Source: Bradyrhizobium arachidis (GTDB lineage: Bacteria; Pseudomonadota; Alphaproteobacteria; Rhizobiales; Xanthobacteraceae). From it: a stretch of 64,000 nt of DNA. The notes below the pieces were generated by a model, which had not been told where the DNA came from, did no database searches, and saw only the letters and a list, made by a program, of their open reading frames with translations. Positions 8,337-15,704 of the stretch are shown here, piece by piece. Position 1 is the first letter of the stretch. Each line of letters begins with the position of its first letter. The position numbers and the translations under genes were made by a program. The stretch covers positions 8,432,001 through 8,496,000 of the forward strand of contig NZ_CP077970.1 in NCBI RefSeq assembly GCF_024758505.1, given 5' to 3'.

Positions 8337-8744
8337 ATGCTCGACCAGAACAACGACTATTCATCCGCAGGCCCGGGCTTCAAACGCAGGCGTCAGCGGG
8401 AACGACTCACACTCGAGAAGAAACACCGATCCAAACCGTACCTGGGGAGGCCAAAGCCCGCAAAGGAGGAGACGACGAAAAGGGAGACGATGGATATCTC
8501 CCCGAGGGGACTGCGTGCACGCGTTCAGCGTCTCACACTCAGGCATGAGGCATTCGGGGACGTGTATGACGAATTGAAACGCGCGAACTTCCCCTCCTCT
8601 GCTGTCCTCTGTAGTGCTCTGCGCAATGAGACCCTCCAGATCGTCAAGCTCATGATCGAGGAAGGGCTCCTAGATAGGGAACGGCTGGACAGATATCGAA
8701 AGACGCACGCCAAAGACCTGCGGAAGAACAGGCAAGGCACCTAG
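8337..8744 (+). CDS. Hypothetical basic island protein
   Basis: 135 aa, very rich in Arg/Lys in its first half, then a helical part (SSAVLCSALRNETLQIVKLMIEEGLLDRERLDRYRK) that looks like a small helical bundle. No motif recognised. ATG 8337 follows a GAGGGA site 8 bases upstream, embedded in a hairpin. It precedes the terminase-like genes on the same strand after a 290-base gap. It could be a nucleic-acid-binding regulator, but nothing in the sequence proves this. Confidence 0.6.
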   Translation: MLDQNNDYSSAGPGFKRRRQRERLTLEKKHRSKPYLGRPKPAKEETTKRETMDISPRGLRARVQRLTLRHEAFGDVYDELKRANFPSSAVLCSALRNETLQIVKLMIEEGLLDRERLDRYRKTHAKDLRKNRQGT

Positions 8745-8876
8745 TCTGTTTCCCGGTGTGAAATCGCGGTCGCGAGGGATCGAATACATCCCAAGATCAT
8801 CCCAAAAGTGCACACAGCTGCGCACTCATCTCGCGATCTATTTTGTCGCTCGCATATTTGATCGCCGCGGATTTCG

Positions 8877-8903
8877 GACCACCTGATTATGAAACAGGTG
8901 GTC
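8877..8903. repeat. Perfect 9-bp hairpin in a gene-free gap
   Basis: GACCACCTG, loop ATTATGAAA, CAGGTGGTC. It lies in the 8745-9034 gap, which otherwise holds no gene. The stem-loop and following bases partly resemble a tRNA anticodon arm, but no D arm, T arm or acceptor can be built in either direction. No T-run follows, so it is not a classical terminator. Confidence 0.6.
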
Positions 8904-9034
8904 AGAACTCGAAATTACCGGGATTTTCCGCAAGAAATTCAACGCCGCATGCCCGGGTCTAGTCTTGGGTAGCCCCATGGGTATCATCCGAACAGAAAAT
9001 AGAGCGATGTATTCGCAGACGAGATGCAAGTTCG

Positions 9035-9487
9035 ATGCACGGGACCCTAAGACAAAACGCGAAGCCAAAACGCAAACGCAATCTATCGGCCGTCACATCC
9101 GGCCGTCGATTGTTTGCGGAACGCATCTCCACAACGGACTCTCCCAGAGGGCGCCGTTTCTCCGATCTCGTCCTCCGATACGTGGAAGACTGCGGGGGCG
9201 ACGAGAAGATATCGGAAGCGACGCGTAATCTGATCCGTCGCATCGCGCTCCTGCAATGCGTCCTCGAAGACTGCGAAGCCGCCTACGTCAAGACTGGTGA
9301 AACGACCTTGGACGAGCGGCTTGAATATCAACGCCTCTCCAACACTCAATCCCGCTTGATGCGCAAGATCGGTTTGCTCGATGCAAAGCCCGACCGCGAT
9401 GACGATGAGGACGATCTAGACCCCCTCACCTATGCGCAGAATGGCGGCAGCCGTCGTTCACGTCGAGAACGGTTAGACGGGGATTGA
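9035..9487 (+). CDS. Putative terminase small subunit or terminase-associated protein
   Basis: 150 aa. Basic N-terminus, then FSDLVLRYVEDCGGDEKISEATRNLIRRIALLQCVLEDCE, a helical core of a type I have seen directly upstream of large terminases in rhizobial prophages and islands, and a conserved EYQRLSNTQSRLMRKIGL segment. The tail is acidic then basic. Four bases separate its stop from the TerL start, so the pair is translationally coupled. In a headful or cos packaging pair this position is the small subunit, which binds DNA and hands it to TerL; the family assignment is inferred from position and composition. Confidence 0.6.
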   Translation: MHGTLRQNAKPKRKRNLSAVTSGRRLFAERISTTDSPRGRRFSDLVLRYVEDCGGDEKISEATRNLIRRIALLQCVLEDCEAAYVKTGETTLDERLEYQRLSNTQSRLMRKIGLLDAKPDRDDDEDDLDPLTYAQNGGSRRSRRERLDGD

Positions 9488-9491
9488 TGCG

Positions 9492-11048
9492 ATGGGTCTC
9501 AAACGCATCAGACTCTCAGATGCAGCCGAGACCCCCACCACACCCTCGAAACCGAAACCGGCCCACCTCACACTCCTCGATGCAATCGCAGACCCTCGAT
9601 TGTTTGCGAAATTCTTCCCTGATCCCGAGTCTTGGCTTGCGTGGCGTGCATTCCTCGCATCGGCATTTGGATTGGACATGTCCGAGGAGGAGCTTGCGAT
9701 CTATCGCAAGTGCACGGGTCGGAATGACCCACCCTCGCAACAGATGCGGGAATTGGTGCTCGTCATTGGACGACGCGGAGGCAAGTCGCGCATCCTCGCA
9801 TTGATTGCAGTCTGGCTTGCGTGTTTTCACGATTATCGACCGTATTTGGATGCGGGCGAGCTTGGCGTCGTCCAGGTACTTGCAGCCGACAAGACCCAAG
9901 CGAAAGTTATCCTCCGATACGTCCGCGCCTTCTTCAAGAAGGTACCGATGCTCGCGCGGATGATCGCTCGCGATACACAATACGGTCTCGAACTGTCCAA
10001 CTCCATCGCAATCGAGATCGTACCGGCCTCGTTCAAACAGGTCCGGGGCCGGACCGTTGTCGCGGCCCTCTGCGATGAGATCGCGTTCTGGTCGGACGAG
10101 GGCGCGAACCCCGACAAGGAGGTCATCGACGCGATCAGACCCGGCATGGCGACGATCCCGAACTCGATGTTGCTGCTCGCATCCTCGCCGTACGCCCGCA
10201 AGGGTGTCCTCTATTCGATGCACAAGCAGTACCACAGCAAGAACGACAAGCGCGTGCTGTGTTGGCAGGCGCCCACCGAGGTAATGAACCCCTCGATTGA
10301 TCCGGATTTCATTGCGCAAGCTTTTGCCGATGATCCGACCTCCGCGTCCGCGGAGTATGGGGCTCAGTTCCGCTCCGACATTTCCAGCTTCGTCGCGCGG
10401 GAAGCCGTTGAAGCCGTCACGTCCGACGAGCGGGAACGGCCTTACCTTTCCCAGTATCGATATCACGCCTTTGCAGACGCCGCGGGCGGCTCCGGACAGG
10501 ACTCGTACACCCTCGCAATCGGTCACGTCGAAAACGGCACTTGCATCCTCGACGTGATCAGGGAGGCGAAACCGCCCTTTTCACCGAAGGCGATTACAGA
10601 GCAGTTCGCGACCCTACTCAAGGCATACCGCGTGTCGAAAGTCATCGGCGATCGGTTCGCGGGCGAATGGCCGCGCGAGCAATTCCTCGAACATCGCATC
10701 ACCTACGAACCGAGCGCCAAGCCCAAGTCGCAAATCTACGGGGAATTTCTTCCCCTGATGATGTCGAAGAAGTGCGACCTTCTCGACAACTCAAGGCTCA
10801 CGACCCAGCTCGTTGGGCTTGAGCGCCGCACAGCACGATCAGGCAAGGACTCCATCGATCACGCACCTAACGGGCATGACGACGTAGCGAACGCGGTCGC
10901 GGGCGTCCTCACGTCCATGGGCGTCCGCAAATATCGCTACGTCGCCGATCTTTCATGGGTCGGAGAACCTAGCGCGGATTTCCGACCGGAACAGAGCCCG
11001 AGCGCTCAGAGACTAAGCCACCTACTCACCATGAAGGGATTACGATGA
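9492..11048 (+). CDS. terL: Phage-type terminase large subunit
   Basis: DNA-packaging motor, 518 aa. The ATPase domain has Walker A GRRGGKS (93-99), Walker B VVAALCDEIAFW (D195, E196) and the coupling motif LLLASSPYARKG. The RNase-H-like nuclease domain has three acidic positions: FADAAGGSGQDS (D329), VIGDRFAGEW (D387) and APNGHDDVANAVAG (D463/D464). All key residues are present, so the enzyme looks functional. It follows the TerS-like gene and overlaps the next gene at ATGA. No portal or capsid gene follows, which is unusual for an intact prophage and suggests a satellite using a helper's procapsids, or a remnant. Confidence 0.93.
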   Translation: MGLKRIRLSDAAETPTTPSKPKPAHLTLLDAIADPRLFAKFFPDPESWLAWRAFLASAFGLDMSEEELAIYRKCTGRNDPPSQQMRELVLVIGRRGGKSRILALIAVWLACFHDYRPYLDAGELGVVQVLAADKTQAKVILRYVRAFFKKVPMLARMIARDTQYGLELSNSIAIEIVPASFKQVRGRTVVAALCDEIAFWSDEGANPDKEVIDAIRPGMATIPNSMLLLASSPYARKGVLYSMHKQYHSKNDKRVLCWQAPTEVMNPSIDPDFIAQAFADDPTSASAEYGAQFRSDISSFVAREAVEAVTSDERERPYLSQYRYHAFADAAGGSGQDSYTLAIGHVENGTCILDVIREAKPPFSPKAITEQFATLLKAYRVSKVIGDRFAGEWPREQFLEHRITYEPSAKPKSQIYGEFLPLMMSKKCDLLDNSRLTTQLVGLERRTARSGKDSIDHAPNGHDDVANAVAGVLTSMGVRKYRYVADLSWVGEPSADFRPEQSPSAQRLSHLLTMKGLR

Positions 11049-11362
11049 TGAACGATACCCATGTCGTCGACAAGAACGGCCAACGCGTGCAACGCGCAAA
11101 CGGCATCCTGCTCGACGGCGACCATTTGGTCGTCAAGATGCGCGTTATGGACGGCGTGCCGAGACCCGGCCTGTTCATGACGGATACGGCGCAGCCTCCG
11201 ACCCGCGAGCAGTTGCAGCAGATGCGCGACACGCGAAATGCCGCGTTGTCGAATGCGTGGCGTCAGCCCGTAGGCCGCGACGCCTCTCCACCCATTGCCC
11301 AGTCACGCGACGAAGCTCTCGCTCTGCGGGATCAGAGCCTTCGAGACGCCTGGAGGGGTTAA
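11045..11362 (+). CDS. Hypothetical protein following TerL
   Basis: 105 aa. Its ATG overlaps the terL stop by four bases (a second ATG follows directly). The N-terminal 45 residues look like a small beta-domain (NGILLDGDHLVVKMRVMDG), and the rest is Gln/Arg/Asp-rich helix with two similar segments, RNAALSNAWRQ and RDEALALRDQSLRDAWRG. No family recognised. Coupling to terL suggests a packaging-related role, which is inference. Confidence 0.65.
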   Translation: MMNDTHVVDKNGQRVQRANGILLDGDHLVVKMRVMDGVPRPGLFMTDTAQPPTREQLQQMRDTRNAALSNAWRQPVGRDASPPIAQSRDEALALRDQSLRDAWRG

Positions 11363-11417
11363 ACCAACCTGTCTGCGGCGTTACGACGCCGCGGACATCA
11401 TCAGGAGAACGGCACGA

Positions 11418-12254
11418 ATGTCAGACGGATCGAAGCTACCAAAGGGAGTTCAAGCGAAACTCCTGCACCTCGATGATGCGGCCCATCAGGCACAGGCCCT
11501 CATCTCCTCGACGATACGCCGCGTCGGAGAACTCGAACGACTTCTCGTGAACAACCCGGACGGCCCATCTTCCGATGCCATTCGCGAGGAGATTACGCTG
11601 TTACGGCGGAAGCAATCGAACCACGCGGATCGGTATCGAGAATGCGCCGACGTGAACGCCGCAATCAGACGATATCTCGAAAGCCTCCCCGCAAACGTCG
11701 TCGTCGAGGATGCAAAGCGGACAAAAGTGAAGCTCAAGCCGGGCGAGAATTATAGCACGGCTGTTGAACGTGTCCGCCGCGAGATCGCGGGTCTCGTCTC
11801 CGAGCGATTGCGCGTCCAGCAGGCGGGACTACCGATCGAGGAGATACGAGAGAAGGCAAGGGACTGGATAACACAGCGCAGTCGGCTTGCGCGCCCCTAC
11901 GTCACCGCGAACCACGATCAGTTCACCGTCCGCTTCGATGTCTACGTCGAGAATGCGCCTATTCCCATCACCGACGTTGCCGCGATCATGGCGTGGCTCT
12001 ACCCGGAACGTTTTGCCAAAAAGATTAATGAGATCATCGACCAGATGCCGAAACCTGTCCTCGCCCTATCTGCGGAGGAGAAGTCGCAGCGGCTCAGGGA
12101 GATCAAGGGCAGCCTCTATGAACTGGAGGTCGAGGAAGAGAGCCTGATTTCCGCCGCAGAGGAGCAGGGACACATCATCGCGCGTCGTGTCACCGCGGAC
12201 CCGAAGGCGATCCTCGGCCTCGTCCTAAATCGCAGCAAGGCGAACGCAGCATGA
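11418..12254 (+). CDS. Hypothetical coiled-coil protein of the terminase operon
   Basis: 278 aa. Starts at ATG 11418 with AGGAG upstream; a longer frame from 11295 overlaps the previous gene and is unlikely. Long charged helices at both ends (residues 20-80 and about 215-255) flank a central folded part containing TVRFDVYVENAPIPITDVAAIMAWLYPERF. No transmembrane segment or known motif. Last gene of the forward operon before a large stem-loop. It could be a packaging accessory or capsid-size-determining type protein of a satellite, but no evidence beyond location supports that. Confidence 0.65.
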   Translation: MSDGSKLPKGVQAKLLHLDDAAHQAQALISSTIRRVGELERLLVNNPDGPSSDAIREEITLLRRKQSNHADRYRECADVNAAIRRYLESLPANVVVEDAKRTKVKLKPGENYSTAVERVRREIAGLVSERLRVQQAGLPIEEIREKARDWITQRSRLARPYVTANHDQFTVRFDVYVENAPIPITDVAAIMAWLYPERFAKKINEIIDQMPKPVLALSAEEKSQRLREIKGSLYELEVEEESLISAAEEQGHIIARRVTADPKAILGLVLNRSKANAA

Positions 12255-12417
12255 CAGTTTCCCTCCGTGGAGGTCGCCGCTTCCGCGGAGGGGAGTGGTT
12301 CCGGCCTGCGTGTGTGCCGTTCGCGGCCGGACGTGGACAAGTGGGGAGTGTCCACGCTTCATAGAAGAACCCCCACAGCCTGCGGCCGAAACGAATTCTC
12401 CTTGGCGTGGCAGGCGA

Positions 12418-12465
12418 CCGTCGTCACCCCGATCCCCTGGTCCCAACCTGTCGGGGTGACGGCGG
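12418..12465. terminator. Large stem-loop at the convergent junction
   Basis: Fifteen pairs (one G-T) between 12418-12432 and 12451-12465 (core TCACCCCGA / TCGGGGTGA) over an 18-base loop. It separates the forward terminase operon from the reverse-strand cargo block and probably works as a two-way terminator, although there is no strong T-run. An additional palindrome CCTCC-gt-GGAGG lies near 12260-12275. Confidence 0.5.
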
Positions 12466-12471
12466 GTATCT

Positions 12472-12816
12472 TTAGGCGTTGACGCGCTCGATCTCTTTCT
12501 GAACCTCAAGCCAATTTTGATATTCCGTCCTCCGAATACTCGGAAAGGCGCAGGGTTCGCGTGTTCGAGCGAGATTGATACGGTTCAAATGACCAGATGC
12601 GCGCATCTCTCGGACCGATTTGTCATGCTGATCGAGCCGGCGTGATCTCAACGCCTTTTCAACGGCTACGAGATCACCCTCAGCGGCTCTCTTGATGAGT
12701 TTGTACCAACGTTGTTCGACAGCGAAACCCTTGCCGCTATCATAGGCCTGCTGGTATCCGACCATCGCGCAGTCGGTATCGTCTTGCATGAAATATCGAA
12801 TTCTGGGCCTGGTCAT
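12472..12816 (-). CDS. Hypothetical small protein at the end of the reverse-strand cargo block
   Basis: 114 aa from ATG 12816, which has AGGAGG four bases upstream; the longer frame up to 12936 lacks such a site. The sequence is mixed helical and basic (WYKLIKRAAEGDLVAVEKALRSRRLDQHDKS) and ends with WLEVQKEIERVNA. The KRAAEGDLVAVEKAL piece has the rhythm of a single helical repeat, but no family is claimed. It lies 131 bases downstream of the membrane protein gene and may or may not be part of the same system. Confidence 0.6.
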   Translation of the reverse strand: MTRPRIRYFMQDDTDCAMVGYQQAYDSGKGFAVEQRWYKLIKRAAEGDLVAVEKALRSRRLDQHDKSVREMRASGHLNRINLARTREPCAFPSIRRTEYQNWLEVQKEIERVNA

Positions 12817-12947
12817 AGGTCCTCCTCGCCATTTTGGGGGACGGGACCACATCCTCGCAGTGGCACGAGGCAGTTCAACACCAGTCGTCTGGAGTTTGGC
12901 CGCTGAAAGCATCTCAGCAAGTCGATTTGGAGTCAAGGAGACCCGGC

Positions 12948-13373
12948 TTAGCCTTTTAGAAATGCAATCAATCCAAAAACAAGCCCCGCAAAGAAGGCCA
13001 ACGCGGAGACAACCGCCAGCCAGTTGGCCGCTACCATCGCTGCAGAGGACGTTGTCTTGTTTGTATTGGCCAACTCGGGAGATTTGTCGCGAATTGCGTG
13101 GAGCATCTCGTCATAGGAGAAGATTGAAAGTTGTATCAATGCAAACGCGATCGCAAAGGTCATGACGCCGAGAAAGAAACATACGCCGCCAAGTTTGATG
13201 AGAGGCAACATCGGCGGGCTTTTCGAGAAGCTGCTCAAGGCGACACCAGCCGCGACCACTCCCGCGCCGTTTCCCGCCCCGAGAACCTTAAGGGCTTCAG
13301 CCCACTTGTTCGCTAAATCAAATATTCCAAGTGGCTCAGTTTGCTTTTTGGACCACTCATCTGGCTCGGTCAT
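12948..13373 (-). CDS. Small inner-membrane protein of unknown function
   Basis: 141 aa. A short cytoplasmic or amphipathic start (WAEALKVLGAG) leads to a weak hydrophobic segment (about 31-49), then strong membrane helices at about 57-82 (LGGVCFFLGVMTFAIAFALI) and 112-138 (WLAVVSALAFFAGLVFGLIAF), joined by a polar 30-residue loop. The ATG is only 10 bases after the stop of the propeller gene, so both are in one operon. Small multi-pass membrane proteins paired with a large sensor-like protein are a common layout in abortive defence systems; that role is inference. No family recognised. Confidence 0.75.
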   Translation of the reverse strand: MTEPDEWSKKQTEPLGIFDLANKWAEALKVLGAGNGAGVVAAGVALSSFSKSPPMLPLIKLGGVCFFLGVMTFAIAFALIQLSIFSYDEMLHAIRDKSPELANTNKTTSSAAMVAANWLAVVSALAFFAGLVFGLIAFLKG

Positions 13374-13383
13374 CTATGAGAAC

Positions 13384-15144
13384 TCATACGCCGGTTGCAG
13401 AGGTTTGGACCGGCTGGACCTTAGTCTCGATGTTGAGAATAGCGGCAGACCTTCCTTGACGACCTGTTTTATTCCAGTCGCCACCGTACGCAACGAGCTT
13501 GGTGCCGAAGACCACTATGCCAATCAATGGAAAACCGACATTGGTGCTCCCGAGTTCTATACCTGAGGAAAGCTGCATTACTCCAACGCGCCCCGTGGTG
13601 GTGCCGAAATAAAACGAGTCATTGTCGCGGGCAGATACACAGCAGTAAGTCGCGTCATTTGACGCTGTAATCATACGAGAGAACGCACCACCCGTGAGAT
13701 TGACGTGACTGATGTGCCCCTCGCCGCAAACGACCAGCGTTTCCCTATTGACCACGTCCATGCTTGTAACCTCGTTAGGGACCTGCACCGTACGAAGCGT
13801 TCGCATGCTCTGATCGAGGAAGATTAGTTCTCTCTGGCTGGCTGCGATTACTTCACCGCCGTTGACGATCATGCATTGCAAACGGCGACCGATCTGCTCG
13901 TACGACTCATCGCTCATTTGCGAAAGTCGATCTTCAGCCAAAGTCCATCGTCGAACAATTCCGTCACGAGCACCGGAGACAATCGTTCCGCGCGATCCCT
14001 TCGTTCCCCATGGCGGCGACACTATTGAGATAATGCGCTCGCGCACGTGACTTCGATATCTCTCGTCCCGCCCATCCTCGCCTATCGAGACGACCAAACC
14101 GTCGTCTGTGCCGAGGGCCAAGACCTTCTCTCCAAATTCGTTCTCAAAGGTCTTCGCGGCGAACACGGCGCGGTCGTTGACTCGAAAACGCGGCTTGATC
14201 GTTCCAGTTCGAGGATCGGCGACCCAAGCACTACCATTCTTTCCGATCAGCAGAACGATGCTACCTTGCGGCGCCGCAGACAAAATAGGCTCGCCGTTAT
14301 GATAGGTTTGCAGCTTGAGCTGCACGACAATCTCGACTTTTCGATCCAGATCGAGAAATGCCGTGTTGAGAAAGTCCGCAACGAGACGCGAAAAACGAGT
14401 CCCTTGATCCGCCAGTTTGCTCAAGTCACCGACCAGGCTTGCGGCCTTTTCATAGCTTGATTGGATTTTCTGCACCAACTGACGAAGCTCACCGACGACT
14501 CTATCAGCACTGTCGCTAAGCATCTTGAAGACGCCCTGATAGATGACCTTTTGTTCCGCCGAGAGCTTTATCGCGAAGACGCTCGCGCTAAGCCGTTGAA
14601 CGGACAGTTTAACGCTCTTGAGCACTTCGAAGTTTGGATTAGAGCGATTGATCTTTAGGAGATTGAGATCGAGATGGCGCAATGAGCTATGCGCCTGCGT
14701 GATGACCTCGCCGGCGCTCTTGCTCATCGCATCAAGGGTCTGCGGCACGGCCGAACTGGCAATATGAGGGGTACGATGCAAGGCGACAATGTGGGCCTGC
14801 GCAGCCTCAAGCTCTTCCCTCTTAAGTTCTCGGAACGCGCGCTCCAGATCAGCGTATAGCCTGTCTCCGGCACCGAGTATCTGATCGACGGAATGAGCGG
14901 CATCCTCGTCAATGTCACGAAGCTTGTTTCGGAGATCGTAAAGGCCGTCGCGAATGATGAGGATGCGTTCGAGGTCTTCGGGCTGCCACTCCTCCGCGTC
15001 AAGCGCGAGAGAGTCGCAAAGGGCATCGAGACTGGTGCGGTCGATATAGTCGTTGAGCGGAATGTTCGTGCCGCCATTAGCAAGCGCCGACAGCGCTTCC
15101 GCGTCTTCCCGCACTCGGCCTAGCAGTTCCGCGCGACGATCCAT
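13384..15144 (-). CDS. Unknown protein: long helical N-domain plus seven-bladed beta-propeller
   Basis: 586 aa from ATG 15144 (a GTG at 15150 would add two residues). Residues 1-265 are almost entirely helical and charged with coiled-coil-like stretches (LYADLERAFRELKREELEAAQAH; DRVVGELRQLVQKIQSSYEK). Residues about 285-575 hold seven repeats of a hydrophobic strand, a Gly/Asp turn and another strand: LLIGKNGSAWVADP, VLALGTDDGLVVSI, IVSGARDGIVRRWTL, VIAASQRELIFLD, LVVCGEGHISHVNL, FYFGTTTGRVGVMQL and the last closing at SAAILNI. This is a WD40/quinoprotein-like seven-bladed propeller. No signal peptide. First gene of the reverse block beside attR, coupled to a membrane protein. No enzymatic motif seen; a sensor or scaffold role is possible. 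Confidence 0.8.
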   Translation of the reverse strand: MDRRAELLGRVREDAEALSALANGGTNIPLNDYIDRTSLDALCDSLALDAEEWQPEDLERILIIRDGLYDLRNKLRDIDEDAAHSVDQILGAGDRLYADLERAFRELKREELEAAQAHIVALHRTPHIASSAVPQTLDAMSKSAGEVITQAHSSLRHLDLNLLKINRSNPNFEVLKSVKLSVQRLSASVFAIKLSAEQKVIYQGVFKMLSDSADRVVGELRQLVQKIQSSYEKAASLVGDLSKLADQGTRFSRLVADFLNTAFLDLDRKVEIVVQLKLQTYHNGEPILSAAPQGSIVLLIGKNGSAWVADPRTGTIKPRFRVNDRAVFAAKTFENEFGEKVLALGTDDGLVVSIGEDGRDERYRSHVRERIISIVSPPWGTKGSRGTIVSGARDGIVRRWTLAEDRLSQMSDESYEQIGRRLQCMIVNGGEVIAASQRELIFLDQSMRTLRTVQVPNEVTSMDVVNRETLVVCGEGHISHVNLTGGAFSRMITASNDATYCCVSARDNDSFYFGTTTGRVGVMQLSSGIELGSTNVGFPLIGIVVFGTKLVAYGGDWNKTGRQGRSAAILNIETKVQPVQTSATGV

Positions 15145-15310
15145 TTGCACCAGCCCAAGCAGCCAATAGCGGGAAGGGAATCAGTTGATCGGTTGGACTC
15201 AACCTTACGGGAAAACGATCTTGGCTAAGAGATAGTTCGCGCTTTGTTCGGAGGCAATGAAATGCGCGTTGTTCCTGTGGATGGTCAAAACGATCCGTCG
15301 TTCCAGTTGA

Positions 15311-15331
15311 TACCTAAATTCGGTACCTAAA
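15311..15331. promoter_or_regulatory. Tandem TACCTAAA direct repeat upstream of the propeller operon
   Basis: TACCTAAA occurs at 15311-15318 and again at 15324-15331, a 13-base period, about 170 bases before the start of the reverse operon and inside the island end (gap 15145-15364). It could be a regulator site or an integrase arm-type site near attR; the sequence alone cannot choose. Confidence 0.35.
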
Positions 15332-15364
15332 CAGATCGAACAAATCGCGACCAATGCTAAATAG

Positions 15365-15421
15365 TTGATTTTGTTGGTACAGTTGGGTGGGCTCGAACCA
15401 CCGACCTCCTGTTCCACAGAC
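15365..15421. repeat. attR: 57-bp direct repeat forming the 3' half of tRNA-His
   Basis: Identical to 2882-2938. At this end the repeat joins the native 5' half (15422-15451), so the island restores a full tRNA-His with its own copy of the 3' 47 nt plus 10 flanking bases. The repeat covers the anticodon, so recombination takes place within or beside the anticodon loop segment, as for many tyrosine integrases. Confidence 0.95.
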
Positions 15422-15451
15422 AGGCGCTCTAACCAACTGAGCTACAACTGC
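15375..15451 (-). tRNA. tRNA-His (anticodon GTG)
   Basis: 77 nt with encoded CCA. Acceptor GCAGTTG / CAACTGT (a G-T pair at 1-72), D stem GCTC/GAGC, anticodon stem CCTGT/ACAGG with loop CTGTGGA, T stem GGTGG/CCACC with loop TTCGAGC, discriminator A73. The anticodon GTG reads CAC/CAT. The base encoded before G1 is T, so the usual G-1:C73 identity pair is absent, as known for a group of alphaproteobacteria that includes the rhizobia. Its 3' half is the island attR. Confidence 0.97.
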
Positions 15452-15589
15452 ATCCTGGCGAGCCGCCGATGGCGGCCTGAAAAGGCCGGTGCCATGGGGG
15501 GCTGAACGGGGCGGAAACTAGGTGCAACGGCCCTGTTTGGCAAGGCCGCAAAGCACCTGTTTCAGACGCGAAAACACGAACTTCAGAAG

Positions 15590-15614
15590 AAAAACCCGGG
15601 CCTTGCGGCCCGGG
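15590..15614 (-). terminator. Rho-independent terminator of the phasin gene
   Basis: CCCGGGCC (15595-15602), loop TTGC, GGCCCGGG (15607-15614); in the reverse direction the stem is followed by a run of five T (15590-15594 read as complement). A textbook terminator 90 bases after the phasin stop. Confidence 0.85.
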
Positions 15615-15633
15615 TTTGTGGATTTTTGTATTA

Positions 15634-15680
15634 ACGCGTTTTCTTGACGCGAACCGGTACCCACTTCGCTCGAAAACGCT
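15634..15680. repeat. Dispersed palindromic repeat, family A
   Basis: A 45-base element (core ttgacgcgaaccgg, then cccacttcgct and gaaaacgct) recurs at 28943-28990 with only a few differences. Ends gcgttttc / gaaaacgc are inverted, so it can fold. It is a short intergenic repeat typical of Bradyrhizobium genomes. Confidence 0.75.
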
Positions 15681-15704
15681 TCTCAATCGAAACGGACCAA
15701 TCGA

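Larger units (their letters stand above)
2882..15421. mobile_element. tRNA-His-integrated genomic island (phage-satellite-like) carrying Thoeris
   Basis: The island is bounded by identical 57-bp direct repeats (2882-2938 and 15365-15421), so one crossover would excise about 12.48 kb. It starts with a tyrosine integrase, then a MerR/AlpA-like HTH protein, a possible replication initiator, Thoeris thsA-thsB, a TerS-like/TerL pair with two followers, and a reverse-strand block of three unknown genes next to the tRNA. Much of it, notably thsA, is visibly more AT-rich and less codon-biased than its surroundings. No portal, capsid, tail, lysis, relaxase or conjugation genes are present. This fits a phage satellite (PICI/P4-like) or a stripped prophage better than an ICE. 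The boundaries are solid; the class is inference. Confidence 0.93.

Noticed and set aside
8877..8903. Island-encoded tRNA with a CAT anticodon
   Set aside because: The loop could show CAT, but the 31-39 pair fails with a 7-base loop and no D arm, T arm or acceptor can be formed on either strand.
15205..15417. Reverse frame coding MEQEVGGSSPPNCTNKI...
   Set aside because: This is the well-known artefact of translating through a tRNA; it overlaps tRNA-His/attR.
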